DNA of 64,000 nt from DASVDE01 sp963740065 (GTDB taxonomy: Bacteria > Actinomycetota > Thermoleophilia > Solirubrobacterales > 70-9), in the NCBI GenBank assembly GCA_963740065.1, contig CAVUCS010000006.1:248001-312000 (forward strand). Reading direction: 5' to 3'. Numbering within the stretch: the first letter of the stretch is position 1; each line of letters starts with the position of its first letter. Under the pieces are notes generated by a model, which was not told where the DNA came from, made no database searches, and worked only from the letters and a program-made list of their open reading frames with translations. Shown piece after piece: positions 38,723-47,522 of this stretch. The position numbers were made by a program, and so were the translations under genes.

Positions 38723-39997
38723 GTGAAGGTCCTGGTCGTCGGCGGGGGAGGGCGCGAGCACGCGATCGTGCGCGCGCTGGGGCGCTCGGCCCACTCCCCG
38801 GAGCTGCTCTGCGCGCCGGGCAACGCGGGAATCGCGGCCGACGCCGAGTGCCTGCCGGAGGTTGGCGTCGAAGACGTCGGGGCGATCGTCGCCGCGGCGA
38901 AGGAGCGGGCAGTCGATTTGGTCGTGATCGGGCCAGAGGCGGCGCTGGTCGCCGGCGCGGTCGACGCGCTCGAGGACATTGGGATCGCGGCTTTCGGTCC
39001 GAGCGCCGCGGCGGCGGAGCTGGAGGGATCGAAGGCTTTCGCCAAGGAGTTGATGAAGGAAGCCGGCGTGCCGACCGCGTCGCACGTGCTGCTGCGCAGC
39101 CGCGAGGAAGCGCTGGAGCAGCTCGCCGCCTCCGATTACCCGGCGGTGCTGAAGGCTGACGGTCTGGCGGCGGGCAAGGGAGTGATCCTCTGCGCAAGCG
39201 AGGAGGAGGCGCGCGAGGCGGTTGACGTCTTCTTCACCGAGCGGCGCTTCGGCGAGACGACAGTGGTCCTGGAGGAATTCCTCGAAGGGGAAGAGCTGTC
39301 GCTGCTGGCGCTCTGCGACGGGGAGAACGTGGTGCCGCTGGCGCCGGCCCAGGACTACAAGCGAATCTTCGACGGCGACAAAGGGCCGAACACGGGCGGC
39401 ATGGGCAGCTACTCGCCGGTGCCGAGCTTCGGCCCGGCTGAGGTGGAGGAGATCGTCGAGGCGGTTCACCGGCCGATCGTCGAGGCGATGGCGCGGCGCG
39501 GCACTCCCTTTCACGGAGTCCTCTACGCAGGGCTGATGATCGGGCCGGAGGGGGTCAAGGTGCTTGAGTTCAATACCCGCTTCGGCGACCCCGAGACGCA
39601 GGCGGTGCTGCCGCGACTGCGCTCGGATCTTGTCGACCTCTGCCTGGCGGCGCGAGAGCCCGGCGGCCTGGCGGGAGCTAGCGCCGAGTTCTCCGACGAG
39701 TGGGCGGTGACCCTGGTGTTGGCCTCCGCCGGATACCCGGAGTCCTCGTCGAAGGGAGACGCGATCCAGGGGCTCGACTCCGCGGCCGCGTTGGCCGAGC
39801 TAACCCACGCCGGGACGGCGGAGCGCAATGGGGGAATCGTCACCGCGGGAGGTCGAGTTCTCAACGTGACGGCGCTGGGGACGACCCCGACCGAGGCGCG
39901 CGATCGTGCATACGATGCCGCGAGCCGGATCTCCTTCGATGGAATGCAGATGCGGACAGATATCGCCACGCGCGCCGCCGTGCGAATTCCAAGCTAG
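38723..39997 (+). CDS. purD: Phosphoribosylamine-glycine ligase
   Basis: 424 residues from GTG 38723. ATP-grasp enzyme joining glycine to phosphoribosylamine, step 2 of purine synthesis. N-terminal VLVVGGGGREHAIVRAL, ATP-grasp region KADGLAAGKGVILC, DYKRIFDGDKGPNTGGMGSYSP, and EFNTRFGDPETQAVLPRL are family hallmarks. First of the purD-purE-purB operon. Confidence 0.97.
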   Translation: MKVLVVGGGGREHAIVRALGRSAHSPELLCAPGNAGIAADAECLPEVGVEDVGAIVAAAKERAVDLVVIGPEAALVAGAVDALEDIGIAAFGPSAAAAELEGSKAFAKELMKEAGVPTASHVLLRSREEALEQLAASDYPAVLKADGLAAGKGVILCASEEEAREAVDVFFTERRFGETTVVLEEFLEGEELSLLALCDGENVVPLAPAQDYKRIFDGDKGPNTGGMGSYSPVPSFGPAEVEEIVEAVHRPIVEAMARRGTPFHGVLYAGLMIGPEGVKVLEFNTRFGDPETQAVLPRLRSDLVDLCLAAREPGGLAGASAEFSDEWAVTLVLASAGYPESSSKGDAIQGLDSAAALAELTHAGTAERNGGIVTAGGRVLNVTALGTTPTEARDRAYDAASRISFDGMQMRTDIATRAAVRIPS

Positions 39998-40016
39998 ACC
40001 AGCCAGAGAGGAAGAG

Positions 40017-40496
40017 ATGAACGAGATCTCAGAAGAGCCGCAGCCCAGCCAGGAGACGATGCCCCAGGTCGAGGAGGCCTTGGAAGAGATCGATGCCGAG
40101 ACCCCATTGGTCGGCATCATCATGGGCTCGAAGAACGACATGGAAAAGATGCTGCCCGCCGCGAAAGCGCTCGAAGAGGCCGGCATTCGCTCCGAGGTCC
40201 GCGTGATGAGTGCCCACCGCGACCCGGAGATGGTGCGCGAGTACTGCCTTAACGCGAGGATGCGGGGGCTGAAGGTGATCATCGCCGGAGCCGGGATGTC
40301 GGCGGCACTGCCCGGCGTGGCGTCCGCCCACACCGACCTTCCCGTGATCGGCGTGCCAATCCTCGGCAAGAGCCTCGGTGGCCTCGACGCCCTGCTCTCC
40401 GCGGTGCAAATGCCGCCCGGGATTCCGGTGGCCTGCGTAGCGATCGACGGGGCGAAGAACGCAGGCATCCTCGCGGCACGGATAATCAACGCGTGA
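40017..40496 (+). CDS. purE: 5-(carboxyamino)imidazole ribonucleotide mutase, class I
   Basis: 159 residues from ATG 40017 with AGAGAGGAAG upstream. A 30-residue acidic N-terminal extension precedes the core with VGIIMGSKNDMEKM, RVMSAHRDPEMV and GAGMSAALPGVASAHT. It moves the carboxylate from N5 to C4 of the imidazole. The partner purK is not adjacent. The stop overlaps the GTG of purB. Confidence 0.95.
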   Translation: MNEISEEPQPSQETMPQVEEALEEIDAETPLVGIIMGSKNDMEKMLPAAKALEEAGIRSEVRVMSAHRDPEMVREYCLNARMRGLKVIIAGAGMSAALPGVASAHTDLPVIGVPILGKSLGGLDALLSAVQMPPGIPVACVAIDGAKNAGILAARIINA

Positions 40497-41774
40497 TCCC
40501 CCGCTACACGCGCCAGGAGATCGGCGAGGTTTGGTCTCCCCAGCGAAAGCTGGAGTGCTGGCTGGAGGTGGAACTGGCGGCAACCGAGGCGTGGGCCGAA
40601 GAGGGAGTCGTCCCTAAGGAAGCTGCTGTTGATGCGCGGGCCAACGCCGCCTTCACGGTCGAAGCGGTGAACGAGCGGGAGAAGGTCACCGACCACGACG
40701 TCGCCGCGTTCGTCGATGTGGTGGCGGAGTCGGTCGGCGAGCACGGGCGCTGGGTCCACTACGGGCTCACCTCCTCCGACGTGCTCGACACGGCGCTGGC
40801 GCTGCAGCTGCGGGCAGCCGGTGAGATCGTCCTTGCCGGCGCGCGTGCCTACCGCGACGCGCTGGTAGCGCGGGCACTTGAGCACCGCGACACCCTCTGC
40901 GTCGGTCGCACGCACGGCGTCCACGCCGAGCCGACGACGTTCGGCCTGCGCCTCGCCGGCTTCGCCTTCGAGGCGGACCGCAACCTGTCCCGGCTCAAAG
41001 ACGCCTTCGACCGGCTCGCCGTCGGCAAGCTCTCCGGCGCCGTCGGCACCTACGCGTCGATCCCACCTAGCGTCGAAGCGCGGGTAATGGAGCGCCTCGG
41101 ACTGCAACGCGAAGAGGTCGCCACCCAGGTGATCCCGCGCGACCGCCACGCGGCGCTGACCTCGGCGATCGCGATCGCCGGCGCCGGGCTGGAGCGCTTC
41201 GCGACCGAGGTTCGCAACCTGCAACGCACCGAGGTGCGCGAGGTGGAGGAGCCGTTCGGCGCGGGCCAGAAGGGCTCCTCGGCGATGCCGCACAAGCGCA
41301 ACCCGATCCGCACCGAGCGGATCACCGGCCTCGCTCGCGTTCTGCGCGGATACGCGCAAACGGGCCTCGAGAACGTCGCTCTCTGGCATGAGCGCGACAT
41401 CTCCCACTCAGGCGCCGAGCGAGTGATCCTCCCCGACGCGACGATCGGCCTCGACTACATGCAGCACCTGGCCACCGGCGTCGCCTCCGGGATGACAATC
41501 CGCGAAGACCGGATGAAGGAAAACCTGGAGCTGACCCACGGCGCGCTCTTCAGCCAGCGCGCCCTGACCGCATCTGGTCGAGTCGGGAATGACCCGCGAC
41601 GACGCCTACCGCGTGGTCCAGGAAAACGCCCAGAGAGCCTGGGACACGGGGACCCATTTCCGCGAGCTGTTGGGCGCGGCGGCCCCGGACCTCGACCTCG
41701 ACGCGGTCTTCGACTACAACGCCTACCTCACGCACGTCCCCTCGGTCTTCGAGCGCCTCGAATCCCTCCGCTGA
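40493..41774 (+). CDS. purB: Adenylosuccinate lyase, one frame break
   Basis: About 427 residues. GTG 40493. Fumarase/aspartase-family signature GSSAMPHKRNPIRTER near residue 260, His region in VGRTHGVHAEPTTFG, and the YGLTSSDVLDTALA stretch. It acts at two steps (SAICAR and adenylosuccinate cleavage). The frame breaks at about 41563-41573. The normal family end (LVESGMTRDDAYRVVQENAQRAW and on) continues in the next frame to the TGA at 41772-41774. Confidence 0.93.
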
Positions 41775-41775
41775 C

Positions 41776-41825
41776 CGTTCCGCTGCGACTTATCCCTGAC
41801 ATACGTAGATAAGTCGCAGCGGAAG
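41776..41825. repeat. Palindromic repeat, family 2, copy 2 (terminator position)
   Basis: The same arms as at 6556-6606: CGTTCCGCTGCGACTTAT pairs with ATAAGTCGCAGCGGAA around a different loop. It starts two bases after the purB stop, so it probably ends the purD-E-B transcript. Confidence 0.8.
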
Positions 41826-41842
41826 CGGATACGGTTGCGCCG

Positions 41843-42130
41843 ATGATTCTCTACACCTGCGCGCAGAAGAAACGTGGACCGGCCGCGCTGCACCCTTGCG
41901 CAAAGGCGGCAAAGGCGCTCGACGCAGCGGGATACGAGTACGAGATCAAGACGGTCGGCGGCTACCGAATGGTGCCCTTGACTTGGGGCAGCCGCGACGA
42001 CGACCGAGCTGAAGTGCGGGAGTTGAGCGGCACCAACGAGGTGCCGATCCTCGTCCTTGGGGACGGCGAAGTGATCTCCGGCTCCAGCGTCATCGCCCGC
42101 TGGGCGAGCGAACACCCCGAGTCGCGTTAA
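41843..42130 (+). CDS. Glutaredoxin/GST N-domain-like protein
   Basis: 95 residues. Thioredoxin-like fold suggested by MILYTCAQKKRGPAALHPC at the N-terminus, the cis-Pro motif NEVPILVLGDGEVISGSSVI and the closing helix. The redox site is CAQK rather than CPYC, so it may be a glutathione-binding or monothiol protein. It overlaps the end of the convergent P450 gene by four bases. Confidence 0.75.
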   Translation: MILYTCAQKKRGPAALHPCAKAAKALDAAGYEYEIKTVGGYRMVPLTWGSRDDDRAEVRELSGTNEVPILVLGDGEVISGSSVIARWASEHPESR

Positions 42131-43461
42131 GCGGCGATCGGCTCGCGCTCAGGGGACGGGCGGCGGGCGGTTACTACGACTGGAGTTCCGTCCTTGGGGG
42201 AAAGGGTGATGTTGCGGCGACTGATCGTCTCCGGCGCCGGGTTCGCCTTATGCAGCTCGCAGCGAGTCAGCACCTCGCGCAGGACTACTCGCATCTCGAA
42301 CTCGGCGAAAGCGGCGCCGATGCAACGGCGGACTCCACCGCCGAACGGCACCCAGGCGTAGGTGTCAGGCGCATCCTCGAGGAAGCGCTCGGGGCGGAAG
42401 GCGAACGGCTCGGGATAGACGTCGGGGCGGGTGTGGGCGAGCCAGATCGCCGGGGTGACGTCGGTGCCGGCCGGCAGGGTCAGGCCGTCAACGCTCAACT
42501 CCTTGGCGAGCCGGCGACCCGCGAGCGGAACCACCGGGCGCAGGCGCAGCGATTCGGAGATCGTCGCCCGCAGGTAGTCCTCCTCGCCCGCCTCCAGCGA
42601 GTCCCGCAACAGGCCCAGCTCACGCGGGTGGCGAAGCAGCAGATCGAAGCTCCAGGCCAGCGCCGTCGCGGTCGTCTCGTGGCCAGCGAGCAGCAGGGTC
42701 ATCAGCTGGTCGCGCAGATCGGTGTCGGTCATCTCACCGCCGTCCTCGAAGCGAGCGCCCATCAACACCGAGAGGATGTCGTCGCGCTCCTCCAGGCCCC
42801 CTTCGGCACGCCGCTCGGCGATCTCTGCGTAGAGCAGGTCGTCGACCTCTCTCAACCGACCCTCGAATTTGGCCCAGGGTCTTCCGCCGAAGCGCCGCGT
42901 CGCCAAGCCGATCAGCTGAGCGGTGGGCGAGCCGGTCTCCTCCAAGACGTTTGTGAGCAGGGGGCGCAGGCGTTCCAGACGCGGGCCTTCAGATACGCCG
43001 AAGACCACGCGCAGGATCACCTCAAGGGTGATCGCCTGCATGCGGGGATGGATCGCGAACTCCTCCCCCAATCGCCAGGAGTCGATCTCGGCGTCGACGA
43101 TCTCCTCCATGATCGGCCCATAGGAGCGCATCCGCTCACCGTGGAAGGCGGGCAACATCAATCTGCGGTGGGCGAGGTGGTCGGTGCCCTCCAACAGCAG
43201 CAGCGAGCGGGCGCCGAGGATCGGCTTGAGGATGATGTCCCGCCCGGGCGGCAGCCCGTGCGAGCGCTCCGTGTACAGGGACTTGATTGCCGCCGGGTCG
43301 GAGATCAACACCATCGGGCGCTCAAAGCCGAGGAATCTGACGCTGAAGCTGTCGCCGTAGCGCTCCCGGCATTGCTGCATGAAGGGCAACGGGCGGAACG
43401 CCCAGCGCAAAGTCTGCATCAGCGAAGAGCTGTTCGGGCTAGGGGGAAGGGTCACGGGCAT
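42127..43461 (-). CDS. Cytochrome P450
   Basis: 444 residues, soluble bacterial type. I-helix LLLAGHETTATAL, K-helix ESLRLRPVVP (ExxR), PERF region and the haem loop FGGGVRRCIGAAFA with the axial Cys. It is a monooxygenase of unknown substrate. No ferredoxin gene is nearby. The reverse orientation within the pur region suggests an insertion between two pur operons. Confidence 0.95.
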   Translation of the reverse strand: MPVTLPPSPNSSSLMQTLRWAFRPLPFMQQCRERYGDSFSVRFLGFERPMVLISDPAAIKSLYTERSHGLPPGRDIILKPILGARSLLLLEGTDHLAHRRLMLPAFHGERMRSYGPIMEEIVDAEIDSWRLGEEFAIHPRMQAITLEVILRVVFGVSEGPRLERLRPLLTNVLEETGSPTAQLIGLATRRFGGRPWAKFEGRLREVDDLLYAEIAERRAEGGLEERDDILSVLMGARFEDGGEMTDTDLRDQLMTLLLAGHETTATALAWSFDLLLRHPRELGLLRDSLEAGEEDYLRATISESLRLRPVVPLAGRRLAKELSVDGLTLPAGTDVTPAIWLAHTRPDVYPEPFAFRPERFLEDAPDTYAWVPFGGGVRRCIGAAFAEFEMRVVLREVLTRCELHKANPAPETISRRNITLSPKDGTPVVVTARRPSPEREPIAA

Positions 43462-43478
43462 AGAGTCGCAGACTCCGG

Positions 43479-43560
43479 CGCGCGGGTCCTGTCGCGGGGG
43501 AGGGGCCTGCGGGCGGTGCGGCGGCTCCGTTCTCGGCCCCTCCCCCGCGCCACCCGCGCG
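43479..43560. repeat. GC-rich palindromic repeat, family 1, copy B (intergenic)
   Basis: The most complete copy. CGCGCGGGT (43479-43487) pairs with ACCCGCGCG (43552-43560). After an asymmetric internal loop (CCTGTC against GCC), fourteen bases at 43494-43507 pair perfectly with 43535-43548. It lies between the P450 start and purC. Confidence 0.8.
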
Positions 43561-43595
43561 AGAAGCCGACCCGCTGTCCAGCTAGCATCGGGCCT

Positions 43596-44444
43596 ATGCC
43601 TGCCATTGCTGATTTGAAGCTTCATTCCTCCGGGAAGGTCCGGGAGATCTATGAGTGGGGGGACGACCTGCTGATGGTCGCCTCCGACCGAATCTCCATC
43701 TACGACGTGGTGATGCCGACCGCGATCCCCGACAAGGGGAAGGTGCTGACGCAGATGTCCGTCTTCTGGTTCGAGACGACCGGCGACATCGTCCCCAACC
43801 ACCTGCTCTCCGAGGACGTGCCCGAGGAGGTCGAGGGCCGCGCGCTGCGCGTGCGCAAGCTGGAGATGTACCCGGTCGAGTGCGTGGTGCGCGGGTACCT
43901 CTCGGGGTCGGGATGGAAGGAGTACAAGCAGAGCCGCTCGGTCTGCGGGATCGAGCTGCCGGAGGGGTTGCTGGAGTCCGACAAGCTGCCCGAGCCGATC
44001 TTCACCCCCGCGACCAAGGCGGAACTGGGCGAGCACGACGAGAACATCGACTTCGAGCGGGCGGCGGAGATCGTCGGCGATCGGGCGCTGATGGACGAGT
44101 TGCGACGCGTCTCCATCGACCTCTACAAGCACGCCGCGGAGCACGCGGCTGAGCGCGGAATCATCCTCGCCGACACAAAGTTCGAGTTCGGCCGCCACGC
44201 CGGCGCCGAGGTCGTGCTCGCCGACGAGGTGCTGACTCCCGACTCTTCGCGCTTCTGGCCTGCCGACCGCTATGCGCCCGGCAGCACGCAGCCGTCTTTC
44301 GACAAGCAGTACGTGCGTGACTGGGCCGACGAAGCCGGCTGGGACCACAACCCGCCGGCGCCGGAGCTGCCGCCCGATGTGGTCGAGCAGACGCGGGAGA
44401 AGTACGTCGAGGCCTACGAGCGGATCTCGGAGCGGCGCTTCTAG
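43596..44444 (+). CDS. purC: SAICAR synthetase
   Basis: 282 residues. It joins aspartate to CAIR with ATP. Hallmarks: SGKVREIYEWGDDLLMVASDRIS, VECVVRGYLSGSGWKEY, LADTKFEFG and DEVLTPDSSRFW. It belongs to the longer PurC subtype. Its stop overlaps the purS start (TAGTG). Confidence 0.97.
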   Translation: MPAIADLKLHSSGKVREIYEWGDDLLMVASDRISIYDVVMPTAIPDKGKVLTQMSVFWFETTGDIVPNHLLSEDVPEEVEGRALRVRKLEMYPVECVVRGYLSGSGWKEYKQSRSVCGIELPEGLLESDKLPEPIFTPATKAELGEHDENIDFERAAEIVGDRALMDELRRVSIDLYKHAAEHAAERGIILADTKFEFGRHAGAEVVLADEVLTPDSSRFWPADRYAPGSTQPSFDKQYVRDWADEAGWDHNPPAPELPPDVVEQTREKYVEAYERISERRF

Positions 44445-44668
44445 TGGCGAGGGCCCGGGTCCTGATCCGGCCCAAGGAGGGCATCCTCGACCCGCAGGGC
44501 AAGGCGGTAGAGCGGGCGCTGCCGGCACTCGGCTTCGAAGGCGTCGAGCACGTGCGGGTCGGTCGCATGGTCGAGCTGGAGGCCGACGACCCCGAGCGCC
44601 TTGCTGAGCTCTGCGAGAAGCTGCTCGCGAACCCGCTGATCGAGGACTACGAGATCCAGACCCTGTGA
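44444..44668 (+). CDS. purS: FGAM synthase subunit PurS
   Basis: 74 residues from GTG 44444. It starts RARVLIRPKEGILDPQGKAVERAL, the typical PurS opening, and ends NPLIEDYEIQ. It bridges PurQ and PurL in the three-subunit FGAM synthase. It overlaps both neighbours. Confidence 0.93.
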   Translation: MARARVLIRPKEGILDPQGKAVERALPALGFEGVEHVRVGRMVELEADDPERLAELCEKLLANPLIEDYEIQTL

Positions 44669-45339
44669 TCTGGGGCGTCCTTCAGTTCCCCGGGTCATGC
44701 GATGAGCGGGACGCGCTGCACGCCTGCTCGCTGCTGGGCGAGTCGCGGCTGTTGTGGCACGACGAGGACGACCTCGGCGGCGTCGATGCGGTCGTCGTCC
44801 CCGGCGGCTTCTCCTACGGCGACTACCTGCGGGCCGGAGCGATCGCCCGCTTCTCCCCAGCGATGGAAGCGGTGACCGAGTTCGCCGCCGCGGGCGGGCC
44901 GGTGCTGGGGATCTGCAACGGCTTCCAGGTCCTCTGCGAGGCGGGCCTCCTCCCTGGCGCCCTGCTCCTCAACGAAGACCTCCGCTTCCACTGCCGCCAG
45001 GTGGACCTGATCGTAGAAGGCGGCACGACTGGTCGTTTTGCCACCGAAAGCGGGGGTCAAACGACCACTCGATCCCTGTCTATTCCGGTCAAGCACGGCG
45101 AGGGCAGGTACTGGGCGCCGCCGGAGATGCTCGACCAGATCGAGGCGGACGGCCAGGTCGCCTACCGCTACGCGCCGGGACAGAACCCGAATGGGTCGGC
45201 GCGCGACATCGCCGGAGTGAGCAACGAGGCCGGCAACGTGATCGGCCTGATGCCGCACCCCGAGCACGCGGTCGACGAGCTGACCGGGTCCGTCGACGGC
45301 CTCAAAGTCTTCGAAGCCGTCGCGGGAGCGCGGGTGTGA
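44665..45339 (+). CDS. purQ: FGAM synthase glutaminase subunit PurQ
   Basis: 224 residues from GTG 44665. Class I glutamine amidotransferase: catalytic Cys in LGICNGFQVLCEAG, His/Glu in LMPHPEHAVDE, and VVVPGGFSYGDYLRAGA. It supplies ammonia to PurL. The stop overlaps the GTG of purL. Confidence 0.96.
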   Translation: MIWGVLQFPGSCDERDALHACSLLGESRLLWHDEDDLGGVDAVVVPGGFSYGDYLRAGAIARFSPAMEAVTEFAAAGGPVLGICNGFQVLCEAGLLPGALLLNEDLRFHCRQVDLIVEGGTTGRFATESGGQTTTRSLSIPVKHGEGRYWAPPEMLDQIEADGQVAYRYAPGQNPNGSARDIAGVSNEAGNVIGLMPHPEHAVDELTGSVDGLKVFEAVAGARV

Positions 45340-47522
45340 CCGTGGAGGTCGCCAAACATCGCGAGCTGGGATTAACCGACTCCGAGTTCGATTTGATCTG
45401 CGAGAAGTTGGAGCGGGAACCGAATGACGTCGAGCTGGCGATGTTCAGCCTGCTCTGGTCCGAGCACTGCGCGTACAAGCACTCGCGCAAACTGCTGGGG
45501 CGGCTGCCGACCGACGGTGAGCGGGTAGTGATGGGGCCGGGCGAGAACGCGGGCGCGGTCGACATCGGCGCCGGCTACGCGATCGCCTTCAAGGTCGAGT
45601 CCCACAATCACCCGAGCGCGGTCGAGCCGTTCCAGGGAGCGGCGACCGGGGTCGGCGGCATCCTCCGCGACGTCTTCGCGCTCGGCGCGCGGCCGATCGC
45701 GATCCTCGACAGCCTCCGCTTCGGCGAGCTGGACTCGGTCCGCTCCCGCCACCTGCTTGACGGCGCGGTGCGAGGGATCGGCCATTACGGCAACTCGATC
45801 GGGGTGCCCAACGTCGGCGGAGAGATCTACTTCGAGGACCCCTACGAGCACAACTGCCTGGTCAACGCGATGTGCGTCGGGATCGCCAAGCAGGCGGACA
45901 TGGTGCGGGCAGCAGCCGCCGGGGTCGGCAACGCGGTGGTGCTGATGGGCGCGTCGACCGGGCGCGACGGGATCGGCGGCGCCTCGGTGCTGGCCTCAGC
46001 CGAGCTGGGCGACGGCGACGAGGCGAAGCGACCGACGGTGCAGATCGGCGATCCCTTCGAGGAGTCGAAGGTGCTGGAGTGCTGCCTTGAGTTGCTGGAG
46101 AAGGGTTTGCTCGTCTCGCTGCAGGACCTTGGCGCGGCGGGGCTGACCTCCTCGGCGGGAGAGATGGCCTCCGCCGGCGGAGTGGGGATCGACCTCGACG
46201 TCGCCAAAGTGCCGCTGCGCGAGCCGGACATGGAGCCCTTCGAAATCATGGTCTCCGAGTCCCAGGAGCGGATGCTCGGCGTGGTCGAGCCGGGCAAGGT
46301 CGCCGATGTGCTGGCGGTCTGTGAGAGATGGCAGACCGGGGGCGCGGAGATCGGAGTCATCACCGACAGCGGCCAGGTGCGGGTGCTGCGCGGTGAGGAG
46401 ATCGCCGGCGTGATGCCGGTCGAGGCGCTGGTCGACGGCTGCCCGCTCTACGACCTCAGCCCGGTCGATCCGGGCGAGTGGATCTACGGCAACCGGGAAA
46501 CGCTCGCCCCCGACACTCCCGCCGCAGAGACGCTGCTCACCTTGCTCGCCTCACCCAGCATCGCCTCAAAGAGCTGGGCCTTCGAGCAGTACGACTCGGT
46601 GGTTGGCTCGCGCACGGTGCGCCGGCCGGAGTCGGCCGACGCCGCCGTCTTGCAGATCTCCGAAGCGAGCAACGCGATCGCGGTCTCGATCGACGGCAAC
46701 GGACGGCGGGTCGCCTGCGATCCCTACGCGGGGACGATCGAGGCGGTGCTCGAGTGCACGCAGAACCTTGCCTGCGTCGGCGCCGAGCCCCTCGGGCTGA
46801 CCAACTGCCTCAACTTCGGCAACCCCGAAAAACCGACCCCGGCCTGGCAGCTCGACCGCGCGGTCAGTGGTCTCGCCGATGCCTGTGAGGCGCTTGGCGT
46901 CCCCGTTGTCGGCGGCAACGTCTCCCTCTACAACGAGGGACCCGACGGCCCGATCTACCCGACCCCGGTGGTCGGCATGGTCGGGGAGCTCCCCGACCCG
47001 GCACGCGTCGCGGGCAGCGCCTTCGCCAAAGAGGGAGACGCGATCGCTCTGCTCGGGCCCTTCGCACCCTCCCTCGCCGGCTCGGAGCTGGCGAAGCTGC
47101 GCGGGGAGCTGGACACCGGACTCCCGCAGCCCGACGTCGCCGCGGTGTCGGCCGCTTGCGAGGCGGTTCGCGCGGCGGTTCGCGCCGGCGCGCTGGCCTC
47201 CGTCCACGACATCAGCGACGGCGGCCTCGCCTGCGCCCTGGCGGAGTCGGCGATCGGCGGCGAGGTCGGTTGCCGGGTCGACCTCGCGCCACTACTCGAC
47301 CGAGCCTCCGCCGAGGAGGCCCTGTTCGGCGAGGGTGTCGGCGGCTTCCTGCTCAGCGGCGAGCGTGGAGCGCTGGAAGGCCTGGGCGCCCTACTGCTCG
47401 GCGAGGTCGGCGGGGACCGGGTCGAGATCGAGTGCGGCGAGGTTGGCGTCTCCCTGGCGCTCGCCGACGCCGGCGTAGCCTGGCGCTCGCTTGCGGCGCA
47501 GGCCGAGCGTGACGACGCCTGA
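45336..47522 (+). CDS. purL: FGAM synthase large subunit PurL
   Basis: 728 residues from GTG 45336. Small-type PurL with two AIRS-like repeats: SEHCAYKHSRKLL, KVESHNHPSAVEPFQGAATGVGGILRD and DISDGGLACALAES. It works with PurS and PurQ. The last 132 bases overlap the convergent MFS gene; both C-terminal protein ends look plausible, but PurL is the more certain. Confidence 0.97.
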   Translation: MTVEVAKHRELGLTDSEFDLICEKLEREPNDVELAMFSLLWSEHCAYKHSRKLLGRLPTDGERVVMGPGENAGAVDIGAGYAIAFKVESHNHPSAVEPFQGAATGVGGILRDVFALGARPIAILDSLRFGELDSVRSRHLLDGAVRGIGHYGNSIGVPNVGGEIYFEDPYEHNCLVNAMCVGIAKQADMVRAAAAGVGNAVVLMGASTGRDGIGGASVLASAELGDGDEAKRPTVQIGDPFEESKVLECCLELLEKGLLVSLQDLGAAGLTSSAGEMASAGGVGIDLDVAKVPLREPDMEPFEIMVSESQERMLGVVEPGKVADVLAVCERWQTGGAEIGVITDSGQVRVLRGEEIAGVMPVEALVDGCPLYDLSPVDPGEWIYGNRETLAPDTPAAETLLTLLASPSIASKSWAFEQYDSVVGSRTVRRPESADAAVLQISEASNAIAVSIDGNGRRVACDPYAGTIEAVLECTQNLACVGAEPLGLTNCLNFGNPEKPTPAWQLDRAVSGLADACEALGVPVVGGNVSLYNEGPDGPIYPTPVVGMVGELPDPARVAGSAFAKEGDAIALLGPFAPSLAGSELAKLRGELDTGLPQPDVAAVSAACEAVRAAVRAGALASVHDISDGGLACALAESAIGGEVGCRVDLAPLLDRASAEEALFGEGVGGFLLSGERGALEGLGALLLGEVGGDRVEIECGEVGVSLALADAGVAWRSLAAQAERDDA

